Source: Chloroflexota bacterium
GTDB lineage: Bacteria > Chloroflexota > Anaerolineae > JAAYZQ01
DNA: 64,000 nt
Assembly: GCA_018606645.1 (NCBI GenBank)
Contig: JAGVRI010000005.1
Location: 241,714 to 305,713, forward strand
Direction: 5' to 3'
The position numbers and the translations under genes are program-made. Shown piece after piece: positions 34,245 to 41,247 of this stretch. Each line of letters begins with the position of its first letter. The stretch's first letter is position 1. Below the pieces are notes generated by a model. It made no database searches, was not told the DNA's origin, and worked only from the letters and a program-made list of their open reading frames with translations.

Positions 34245-35330
34245 ATGAGCAGACGGGTAGCCTTCCCGCCTTTGGGCACGCTCAGCCTGGCGGCGGAATC
34301 GTATCTGCAGGCGCTGGGGATCGAGACGGTCGCCCCTCCGCCGGCTTCCCGTCGTACCCTCGATATCGGCGTGCAGGGGTCGCCGGAGATGGTCTGCATC
34401 CCGTGCAAGTTGCTCTTTGGCCACTATGTCGAGGCGGCGGAGCAGGGCGCGACCGACATCATCATGCTGGGCGGCCCCGGCACCTGCCGCCTGGGTTACT
34501 CCGCCGCTCAGCAGGCCCGTCGCCTGCGGGAGTGGGGTCTGTCCGTGCGCACGCACACCCTGGACCTTTACCATGTCCATCACGACCTGTTCCGCCTGAC
34601 CCGTGTCTTTACCGATGGGCGCTCCGTTCGAGAACTGATCGAACCGATCCGTTTCCTGCTGGACCTACTCAGTCTGACCGATGCGCTGGAAACGATGGCG
34701 CTGGTGGCGCGGGCGCGGGAGCGCGAGCGGGGTGCGGTGGACCGCGCCCTGGCCGCAGCTCTGGAGCGGGTGGCCGCTCTTCGCAACCGGCGGGAGCTTG
34801 GTGAGCAGCGCGACGAAATCCTGGGGCTGGTGCGGGCGGTGGAACTGAACCCGGACCGGCCGGTGCTGCGGGTGGGCCTGGTCGGCGACGCCTTTACCAT
34901 CCTCACCCCGTTCCTTAATCATAACCTGGAGGTGCGGTTGGGGCGGATGGGGGTAGAGGTCCATCGCTGGTTCCACTACACGGGCCGCATTCAGGTGCCC
35001 CTGCCGCTGCTCCTGCGGCGGGACCGTGGCGGGCGGGCGCGCCGCGCCGGGAGGCGCTACCTGAGGCGGGATGTAGGTGGGTTTGCCCGCTCCACCGTCG
35101 GCGAGGCGGCGTTGATGGCACAGGGGGAGGTGGACGGGCTGATCCACGTAGCGCCGTTCAACTGCACACCGGAGATGGTGGCGCAAAGTGCGCTGATCGC
35201 CTTGCAACGTGAGCGGGGCGTGCCGGTGCTCAACCTTTCTTTCGACGAACAGACCGGCCCGGCGGGGGTCGTCACCCGGCTGGAGGCATTTGTGGACATG
35301 CTATGGGCGGCCCACCGGCGAGGGGAATGA
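34245..35330 (+). CDS. Acyl-CoA dehydratase activase-related protein (DUF2229-type), A
   Basis: This 361-residue protein has FPPLGTLSLAAESYLQALGIE at the N-terminus, GSPEMVCIPCKLLFGHYVEA near residues 45-64, and LSFDEQTGPAGVVTRLEAFVDML at the end, all matching DUF2229-type proteins related to activators of 2-hydroxyacyl-CoA dehydratases. Cys in CIPCK and GTC could bind Fe-S. A paralogue follows 3 bases later, then a BcrA/BadF-type ATPase. In many anaerobes these modules are fused in one large protein; here they are split. The physiological target is unknown. Confidence 0.8.
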   Translation: MSRRVAFPPLGTLSLAAESYLQALGIETVAPPPASRRTLDIGVQGSPEMVCIPCKLLFGHYVEAAEQGATDIIMLGGPGTCRLGYSAAQQARRLREWGLSVRTHTLDLYHVHHDLFRLTRVFTDGRSVRELIEPIRFLLDLLSLTDALETMALVARARERERGAVDRALAAALERVAALRNRRELGEQRDEILGLVRAVELNPDRPVLRVGLVGDAFTILTPFLNHNLEVRLGRMGVEVHRWFHYTGRIQVPLPLLLRRDRGGRARRAGRRYLRRDVGGFARSTVGEAALMAQGEVDGLIHVAPFNCTPEMVAQSALIALQRERGVPVLNLSFDEQTGPAGVVTRLEAFVDMLWAAHRRGE

Positions 35331-35333
35331 CGG

Positions 35334-36260
35334 ATGCGCATCGGTGTTCCACGGGCCCTCTCTTTCTACCGTTTCCATCCGACGTGGGCCGCTTTCTTTA
35401 ACTGCCTGGGGATCGAGCTTGTCGTCTCGCCGCCGACGAACCGGGCCACGCTGGAAGCTGGACTGCCCTACGCCGTCGCCGAGACCTGCCTACCGATGAA
35501 ACTGTTCTACGGCCATATCCGCGCCCTGGTCGGGCAGGTAGATCAGTTGCTGGTGCCCTCGATCCAGCGCCTGGCCCCCGGCTCCAGCAACTGCGCCCGG
35601 CTGATCGGTCTGCCTGACCTGCTGCGGGCGACGATGCCTGACCTGCCGCCACTCATCGCGCCGGACATTGACCTCAGCCAGGGACTCGCTGCGCTGATGT
35701 CTGTCATCCTGGAGGCCGGAGCGCTGTTCACCCTCAACCCCCTGGCGTTGCGCGACGCGGTGGCGGCGGCCTGGAGCGCCTACCGCTCCAGCCGCCAGGC
35801 AATGATGGAGGGCCGACTGACGCCCGCCAGTTTTGATCGTCCGACCAATGTAGTTTCCTGGCTTCCTGACGGCCTCCCGATTGCGGTCGTTGGCCATCCC
35901 TATAACCTGTATGATCCGTTTATCAACCATCAACTGCTGACCCGGCTGGCCCGCCTGGGGGTGAATGTATTGACCCCGGAGCGGCTGGGCCCGCAGCCGG
36001 CGGATGATTACTGGGCTTTCGAGTACGAACTGGTCGGTGCGGCACGCCTGGCGCTGGAGCGGGGCGTGAAAGGCTTGATTGCCGTGGTCGCGTTCGGCTG
36101 CGGTCCGGATGCGATCCTGGTGGACGAGGTGCAACGACTGAGTGGGGAACGCGGCGTGCCGCTGATGACACTGGTGCTGGACGAGCACAGCGGCGAGGCA
36201 GGCCTGGTCACCCGGCTGGAGGCGTTCGTGGACATGCTGCACTGGAGGAAAGGAAGGTGA
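35334..36260 (+). CDS. Acyl-CoA dehydratase activase-related protein (DUF2229-type), B
   Basis: This 308-residue paralogue starts with RIGVPRALSFYRFHPTW, has AETCLPMKLFYGH near residue 49, a Cys in SNCARLIG, and ends in LDEHSGEAGLVTRLEAFVDML, closely like the previous protein's end. AFGCGPDAILVDEV near residue 245 is another family segment. Its start follows the previous stop by 3 bases and its end overlaps the ATPase gene by 4, so the three products are probably made in fixed proportion and form one complex. Confidence 0.82.
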   Translation: MRIGVPRALSFYRFHPTWAAFFNCLGIELVVSPPTNRATLEAGLPYAVAETCLPMKLFYGHIRALVGQVDQLLVPSIQRLAPGSSNCARLIGLPDLLRATMPDLPPLIAPDIDLSQGLAALMSVILEAGALFTLNPLALRDAVAAAWSAYRSSRQAMMEGRLTPASFDRPTNVVSWLPDGLPIAVVGHPYNLYDPFINHQLLTRLARLGVNVLTPERLGPQPADDYWAFEYELVGAARLALERGVKGLIAVVAFGCGPDAILVDEVQRLSGERGVPLMTLVLDEHSGEAGLVTRLEAFVDMLHWRKGR

Positions 36261-37210
36261 GTGAGGTCTTTCTGGGCATGGATGTAGGCTCGGTGACAAC
36301 CAAGCTCGCCGCCGTGGATCGTCGGGGCGAGTTGGTTGCCTCTCTCTACCGCCGCACTGGTGGGCAGCCGATCCAGGCAATCCGCGAGGGACTGGCGCAG
36401 ATGGCGGAGCGGTTACCTGCCGGGGTTCGTGTTCTGGGGATGGGCGCCACGGGTAGCGGACGGCAACTGGCGGGAGCGATCGTCGGCGCGGACGTGGTCA
36501 AAAACGAGATCACAGCCCATGCTGTAGCCGCGCTGCATTTTGTCCCTGAGGTGCGCACGGTCATTGATATCGGCGGGCAGGACTCCAAACTGATCCTCCT
36601 CCGGGATGGCATTGTGGTGGACTTTGCCATGAACAGTGTCTGCGCCGCCGGGACCGGTTCGTTTCTGGAGCAGCAAGCCCACCGGCTGGGCATCACGGTC
36701 GAGGAACTGGGGCAGCGGGCGCTGCTCTCCGAGCACCCGGTGCGCATCGCCGGTCGCTGCACTGTCTTTGCCGAGTCGGACATGGTGCACAAGCAGCAGA
36801 TGGGCCACCCGATGGATGACATCATCTATGGGCTGTGTCAGGCGCTGGTGCGCAATTATTTGAACAACCTGGCGCTGGGCAAGACGCTGGAGCCGCCGGT
36901 GGTGTTTCAGGGTGGGGTGGCGGCGAATGCCGGGGTGGTGCGGGCCTTTCGGGAAGCGCTGGGCACCGAAGTGATCGTGCTGCCGCATCACGAGGTGATG
37001 GGGGCGCTGGGTGCGGCTCTGCTGGCCCGGGAGCGGAGTGATGGCCAGCCGAGCCGCTTCAAGGGCTTTGGCGTGGTCCAGGCCGAGGTGCAGGCCAACT
37101 CTTTCGAGTGTCATGCTTGCCCGAACTTGTGCGAGATCGCTCAGATTCGGATGGATGGACAGATCGTGGCCCGGTGGGGTGGGCGCTGCGACCGTTGGGA
37201 GGTGGTGTGA
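36257..37210 (+). CDS. BadF/BadG/BcrA/HgdC-type ATPase (acyl-CoA dehydratase activase)
   Basis: This 317-residue ASKHA ATPase has MDVGSVTTKLAAVD as the phosphate-1 motif, DIGGQDSKLILL near residue 98 and FQGGVAANAGVV near 223. Cys in NSVCAAGTGSFLEQ and AGRCTVFAESD match the bridging [4Fe-4S] ligands of HgdC dimers. An extra C-terminal Cys cluster (ECHACPNLCEI plus GGRCDRW) is unlike plain HgdC and probably binds another cluster. The start is GTG 36257 behind GGAAAGGAAG. It should couple ATP hydrolysis to low-potential electron transfer to a partner; no dehydratase subunits are nearby. Confidence 0.88.
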   Translation: MSEVFLGMDVGSVTTKLAAVDRRGELVASLYRRTGGQPIQAIREGLAQMAERLPAGVRVLGMGATGSGRQLAGAIVGADVVKNEITAHAVAALHFVPEVRTVIDIGGQDSKLILLRDGIVVDFAMNSVCAAGTGSFLEQQAHRLGITVEELGQRALLSEHPVRIAGRCTVFAESDMVHKQQMGHPMDDIIYGLCQALVRNYLNNLALGKTLEPPVVFQGGVAANAGVVRAFREALGTEVIVLPHHEVMGALGAALLARERSDGQPSRFKGFGVVQAEVQANSFECHACPNLCEIAQIRMDGQIVARWGGRCDRWEVV

Positions 37211-37251
37211 ACAGCATGTTTGGGGAACCTATGTGGAGGGAGGACTAGACG

Positions 37252-37809
37252 GTGTTGATCGACACGTATGATCTGGAAGTGTTTACTCCACCTTGTGATC
37301 CGGGCGCTGAGCGATTCAGTGCAATCGCCCGATTGAGAACCGACATCCGTGAGGTGTTGCCCTACCTGAATGCCACCTTGCGCGGCGCAGTCTACAATCC
37401 GGGCGCACCAGCCCTCACCTGGACAAAGGGCGGTCACCGGATCGTCTTTCACCCTTACCAGATCGCCGTGAGCAACGTTCTGGACCGGGAGGTGGCGATT
37501 CAAGAGGTCGAAGGGCTGATCAAACTGGTCAATCGCACCTGGGAGCGCCGGGCCGAGATCCAGCCAAATTTTGAGGTGCGGCGCCGCCCGGATCTTATGG
37601 AGGTGTACAAATTGCTGCCGCGCAGCAACTGTAAGGCCTGCGGTGAGGCTTCCTGTTTCGTCTTTGCCAACCGGCTGGTGACCGGCCAGGTGACGCTGGA
37701 GAGATGCCCGGTGCTGAGCGAGCCCCAATATGCCCAACAGCAGGCACAATTGGCCGAGATGTTCGCCGATGAGATGCCGGCCATTGGTCGGGGGGAGGAA
37801 ACGCCATGA
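37252..37809 (+). CDS. Fe-S domain protein of the activase cassette
   Basis: This 185-residue protein has a C-terminal 4Fe-4S domain with spacing C-x2-C-x4-C-x16-C (SNCKACGEASC then a Cys 17 residues on, near residues 125-150), the pattern of the PF04060-type domain in CODH/ACS and RnfB proteins. The N-terminal 110 residues are unassigned and include VYNPGAPALTWTKGGHRI. The start is GTG 37252 (TTG 37255 possible) after GGAGGGAGGA. It follows the ATPase gene by 41 bases and may act as an electron donor to it. Confidence 0.75.
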   Translation: MLIDTYDLEVFTPPCDPGAERFSAIARLRTDIREVLPYLNATLRGAVYNPGAPALTWTKGGHRIVFHPYQIAVSNVLDREVAIQEVEGLIKLVNRTWERRAEIQPNFEVRRRPDLMEVYKLLPRSNCKACGEASCFVFANRLVTGQVTLERCPVLSEPQYAQQQAQLAEMFADEMPAIGRGEETP

Positions 37810-38132
37810 TTCTGGCCAGGACCAAATCCGACTGGCTCAAGCAGTACCTGAAAGAACAAGGGGGGGCGCTGACTATCACCCGCCAACTGATGGTGGTGGA
37901 TTGATGAGTGGCGGCCGAGGTCCCATCCGGTCGGGTGGGCAAGCCTGAAAACCCGGACGACTATCTGGCGATCGAAGTCGGTGAGTGGGGACGGCGCTAC
38001 GGAACCATCTATGTGCCTTGGGAGATGTGGAAAAGCCTGCGGCCGGTCAGCCAGGAGTTCATCTTCTATCTCCAGGACTATGGGCGCTTTCGGCTGGAGT
38101 TCGAGGCGCCGATCGGGCATCTCCCCGTGTGA
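37806..38132 (+). pseudogene. Short frame split by two adjacent TGA codons
   Basis: ATG 37806 overlaps the previous stop and opens a 32-residue frame (MILARTKSDWLKQYL at the start) ending in TGA TGA at 37902-37907. The same frame resumes at GTG 37908 and runs 74 residues to 38132, with VGEWGRRYGTIYVPWEMW. Read through, it would be about 108 residues. I do not recognise the family. Either it is a decayed gene, or two small coupled genes, or, less likely, a readthrough product. Confidence 0.4.
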
Positions 38133-38194
38133 TCGCCATGGTATATCCGGTTGCAGGTGGTGGATGCGGCGGCTGATGGAATCGTTTGTCAGAG

Positions 38195-38416
38195 ATGAGG
38201 GGAAATCGTGAGGTGCAAGCCGTCTTTGATCACCTGCGGGCCAGCGGAGTGCCCGATGAGCAGTTGGCGCGAGTGCGCGCTCCTGTCGGGCTGGACCTGG
38301 GTGGGCGCAGCCCTGAAGAGATCGCCCTGGCCATCCTAGCCGAGATCGTGCAGGTGCGCTATGGCGGAACGGGTCGGCCCCGGGCTTTGGCCCTGGAGGG
38401 AGTGAGGCAGGGATGA
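38195..38416 (+). pseudogene. xdhC: XdhC/CoxI C-terminal fragment
   Basis: The 73 residues from ATG 38195 contain GVPDEQLARVRAPVGLDLGG then RSPEEIALAILAEIV, the conserved end of XdhC/CoxI proteins (usually P-x-GLDIGA-x-TPEEIAxSIxAEI). The frame is closed by TGA at 38174, so the roughly 200 N-terminal residues with the XdhC core and Rossmann region are missing. It is probably a remnant of a molybdenum-hydroxylase maturation gene, though a stand-alone small protein cannot be excluded. Confidence 0.6.
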
Positions 38417-38507
38417 CTGAAGAACCACGGTGGCTTTCCGAGTGAAGCGCGGAGGTCTGACCTTGAACGTGAGTGCGGGCGGAAACGGTGTCCAAGGAGA
38501 TAGGAAG

Positions 38508-39422
38508 ATGCGTCGTCCTTTGGCTCTGGTGTTGGGTGGCGGCGGAGCACGCGGGGCGTTGCAGGTGGGGGCTGTGCGTGCTCTGTGGGAGGCAGGCATC
38601 CGGCCCGACGTGCTGACCGGCACGTCGGTCGGAGCGGCCAACGCCACCTACCTGGCGATCCATGGCCTGAGCCTGGAGGCGATCGAGGGCCTGGAGAGAA
38701 CTTGGCGCATTGCTGCGGCAGCCGACCTGCTGCCGGCCAACTATGTGTGGTTGACGTTGCGTGTCCTGTTCAACCGGTCCGGTTGGGATCCGTATCACCG
38801 CCTGCGCGAGTTTTTCATCTCCCAAGGTCTGTCGCCTGACCTGCGCTTTGGCGACATCCCGGGTGTGCGTCTGATCCTGGTCGCTGCCGACCTGAACGCA
38901 GGTCGCCCGGTGCTGTACGGGCAAGACCCACGGCAATCGGTGCTGGAGGGGCTCCTGGCCTCCACCGCCTTGCCGCCGTTTGTACATCCGCTGGAACGGG
39001 GCGATCAGTTGCTAATCGATGGCGGCGTGGTGAGCAACCTGCCGGTCGAGGCGGCGCTGCAGCAAGGGGCGCGGACGATAATCGCTCTAGATATCGCCGA
39101 TCCGCGAGTGGTCCCGGTGGGAGGTCAGCGCTTTGGGCCGTTCCTGGGCAAGCTGACCTACACGGTTGAGCGGCGCCAGACGGACCTGGAAATTGCTCTG
39201 GCGAGGGCGCAGGGCGCGCTGGTCCGCGAAATCGTTCTGCGCGGCGAGGTGCCGATACCGGTATGGGATTTCAGCCATACCGACGAGCTGATTACCCGTG
39301 GCTACGAGGTCGCCTGCCGGGAGATCGCCCGGTGGCGGTCGGAGCAACCGGTTCGGCAGGTGGGGTGGCTGGGGCGGCTGCTCGGTTCCGACTGGCGCGG
39401 AAAGGGGAGGGATCGTGGGTGA
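38508..39422 (+). CDS. Patatin-like phospholipase (RssA/NTE family)
   Basis: This 304-residue protein starts at ATG 38508 behind AAGGAG; the open frame extends upstream to a GTG that is not needed. The oxyanion hole GGGGARGALQVG (near residues 10-21), nucleophile elbow GTSVG (Ser near 43) and the dyad Asp in DGGVVSNLP are all present. It is likely a serine lipid acyl hydrolase acting on membrane phospholipids or lysophospholipids. No membrane segment or signal peptide is present. Confidence 0.92.
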   Translation: MRRPLALVLGGGGARGALQVGAVRALWEAGIRPDVLTGTSVGAANATYLAIHGLSLEAIEGLERTWRIAAAADLLPANYVWLTLRVLFNRSGWDPYHRLREFFISQGLSPDLRFGDIPGVRLILVAADLNAGRPVLYGQDPRQSVLEGLLASTALPPFVHPLERGDQLLIDGGVVSNLPVEAALQQGARTIIALDIADPRVVPVGGQRFGPFLGKLTYTVERRQTDLEIALARAQGALVREIVLRGEVPIPVWDFSHTDELITRGYEVACREIARWRSEQPVRQVGWLGRLLGSDWRGKGRDRG

Positions 39423-39513
39423 GAACGGCAATGTACTGCAAAGTAGAAGGTTTACGCCTGGGACATGGGAGTTCTAGCCCGTGGCGCCCGTTTCAATCCG
39501 GCAGAGGGGACGG

Positions 39514-40692
39514 ATGACTGAGTTGACCATCGGCATCAATGGACAAATTCAATTGCCGACCGAGTACCTGACCCGCTTTGGACTGAAGCCCGGCACGAGG
39601 TTCGTTCTGGAGTCTTCGGAGGACGCGCTACGGCTGTACGCGGCTCGGCTGGATGTGCAGAAAGCGTATGTGGAGATCACTGCCCGCTGCAATCTGAACT
39701 GCGCCGTATGTGTGCGTCAGGTGTGGAGCGATCCGTGTGGTGATATGAGCTGGGAGACCTTTGAAGCGACCGTAGAAGGGCTGCGCGCCTTCCCCGATCT
39801 AAACCGCCTGGTCTTTGGCGGGTACGGCGAGCCGCTGGTCCATCCTCGTCTGCCGCAGATGCTGGCCCTGGCCTCGACGCTGGGCGTGTCACTCACGGTG
39901 ACGACCAACGGGCTGTTGTTGGACGAAGCGATGGCCCGCACGCTACTCGCCACACCGGTGGATTGGGTGGTGATCTCCCTCGACACGGTCCATACCCAGG
40001 CCTATAATGGGGCGCGAATCGTCGGGGGACTGGATCAGGTGTTGGACAATGCGCGCCGTCTGATGCGTCTGGCTGAAAGTCGTCCGGTGCCGCCGCTCAA
40101 CCTGGGAATCGAGTTTGTCGCGACTCGATCCAACCGCGACCATCTGCTTCGGCTGCGGGAGATCGCCGCCGACCTGGGCGCCACCAAGGTGCTGGTCAGT
40201 AACCTGCTGCCCCACACCGAGGCGATGTGCGACGAGATCCTGTATGACAGCGACAGGCCATTGAGTTTACCTTTGAGCTGGCCGGTGAAGGAGGCGCGCG
40301 GTATCCTGTGGGGGCGGATGGACCTGCCCCGGATGAAATGGGGTGCCTGGCGACAGTGCCGCTTTGTGTTGGATCGAACGGTCGTGATCGGCTGGGATGG
40401 CGGGGTGAGTCCCTGTTATCCACTGATGCATAGCTATCCCTATTATATCTATGGCCGGCGCAAGAATGTCAGTCGTTATGTTCTGGGCAACGTCAACGAT
40501 CGGCCCCTGGCCGACATCTGGCAGTCGGAGGAATATGTGCGCTTCCGGGCCAAGGTCCGCGACTTTCGTTTTATGTATTGTGTGGACTGCGGAGTGGCCT
40601 GCGACTATGCCGAGAACAACGAAGATTGCCTGGGCAATGTGCCCTCGTGCGCCGACTGCCTGTGGGCGCAGGGGATTATCCGCTGTCCGTAG
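39514..40692 (+). CDS. AbrB-type domain - radical SAM/SPASM fusion protein
   Basis: This 392-residue protein starts at ATG 39514 after AGAGGGGA. Residues 4 to about 45 form a SpoVT/AbrB-like swapped-hairpin domain (INGQIQLPTEYLTRFGLKPG). The radical SAM core follows, with C-x3-C-x2-C in RCNLNCAVC near residue 60, GGYGEPLVHP and TTNGLLL. The C-terminal third is Cys-rich like SPASM domains (YCVDCGVACDY, then Cys in NNEDC and CADC) and should hold auxiliary Fe-S clusters. This layout resembles the radical SAM maturases linked to tungsten aldehyde oxidoreductases; no such oxidoreductase is in the window, so the function stays open. Confidence 0.85.
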   Translation: MTELTIGINGQIQLPTEYLTRFGLKPGTRFVLESSEDALRLYAARLDVQKAYVEITARCNLNCAVCVRQVWSDPCGDMSWETFEATVEGLRAFPDLNRLVFGGYGEPLVHPRLPQMLALASTLGVSLTVTTNGLLLDEAMARTLLATPVDWVVISLDTVHTQAYNGARIVGGLDQVLDNARRLMRLAESRPVPPLNLGIEFVATRSNRDHLLRLREIAADLGATKVLVSNLLPHTEAMCDEILYDSDRPLSLPLSWPVKEARGILWGRMDLPRMKWGAWRQCRFVLDRTVVIGWDGGVSPCYPLMHSYPYYIYGRRKNVSRYVLGNVNDRPLADIWQSEEYVRFRAKVRDFRFMYCVDCGVACDYAENNEDCLGNVPSCADCLWAQGIIRCP

Positions 40693-40698
40693 GGATGA

Positions 40699-40815
40699 AT
40701 GATGGACGACGGCGACTTGTCAGAGGCGGGGACGGATCTCATTGTTTTTGGACGTCATGCGCTGGCGGCGCCACGAATCGAGCGCGAATTTGACAACCTC
40801 TATCAAGAGGAGTAG
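40699..40815 (+). CDS. Possible 38-residue peptide after the radical SAM gene
   Basis: ATG 40699 (a second ATG at 40702) opens an acidic frame, MMDDGDLSEAGTDLIVFGRH at its start, ending EFDNLYQEE at TAG 40815. It begins 7 bases after the radical SAM stop with AGGGA nearby. Radical SAM/SPASM proteins often modify small peptides, so this is a candidate partner. Against it, the frame overlaps a consensus promoter at 40790-40818 and is short. Confidence 0.3.
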   Translation: MMDDGDLSEAGTDLIVFGRHALAAPRIEREFDNLYQEE

Positions 40816-40818
40816 AAT
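40790..40818 (+). promoter_or_regulatory. Sigma-70 promoter with internal inverted repeat
   Basis: TTGACA (40790-40795), 17 bases, TAGAAT (40813-40818). The spacer holds CCTCT-ATCA-AGAGG (40797-40810), a possible repressor site. It should drive the ABC transporter operon at 41248 through a leader of about 420 bases. Confidence 0.75.
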
Positions 40819-40824
40819 CTATCC

Positions 40825-41247
40825 GCTTGACTCCGGTTCATGGAGGCAGCAGTTTCGATCCTAAACGGGTGATGAGCCCAGAGGTGAGAAGCCTGAATCA
40901 GGGTGATGGACGACAACCAACTAGAAGACGGGCGTCCTTCGACTAGGAAGGAATACCTGACCCGTCTTTGCCCTGCTAACCGAATCAGCTAGCCCCCGGA
41001 AGGCAGGTTTCACTTTGGCAACTGCGCCTCCGGGGGAGCATAAATCCCGGAGGTGCCTGGTGTTCCCATCGGCCCCAAATGGCATCCTGGTGCGCCTGTG
41101 CGCTGGCCGGCCGGACGACAGGTTCGTGTGTGGCGGCGAAGTAGCCTACCCGCTCGACCGGGCCGGCCCGTTCGCGGCTGGGGGTTTGCCCCACCCTGCC
41201 GAGTCGGTGGCCACCCTGCGAACCTGGTCAGATACAGGGAGGCCACG
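40825..41247 (+). other. Long untranslated leader with predicted stem-loops, unidentified
   Basis: No gene is convincing in these 423 bases. Stems seen by eye: AGACGGG (40926-40932) with CCCGTCT (40961-40967), enclosing TCCTT/AAGGA; and a long arm CCCCCGG (40993-40999) with CCGGGGG (41030-41036), extended by GGC/GCC pairs. GAACCTGGTCAGATACAGGG near the 3' end recalls the TPP-riboswitch 3' box, but the 5' CTGAGA box is missing. It could be an unrecognised riboswitch or protein-bound leader. Confidence 0.45.

Noticed and set aside
37500-38987. 495-codon minus-strand frame
   Set aside because: It covers the Fe-S protein, the XdhC stub and the patatin in antisense. The low-complexity His/Gln/Arg translation shows no domain.
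40872-40946. 24-codon frame in the transporter leader
   Set aside because: It has no ribosome-binding site and runs through a predicted stem; composition gives no support.
41216-41247. Possible TPP riboswitch 3' box
   Set aside because: GAACCTGGTCAGATACAGGG looks similar, but the CTGAGA box and the rest of the thi-box are absent in the preceding 400 bases.
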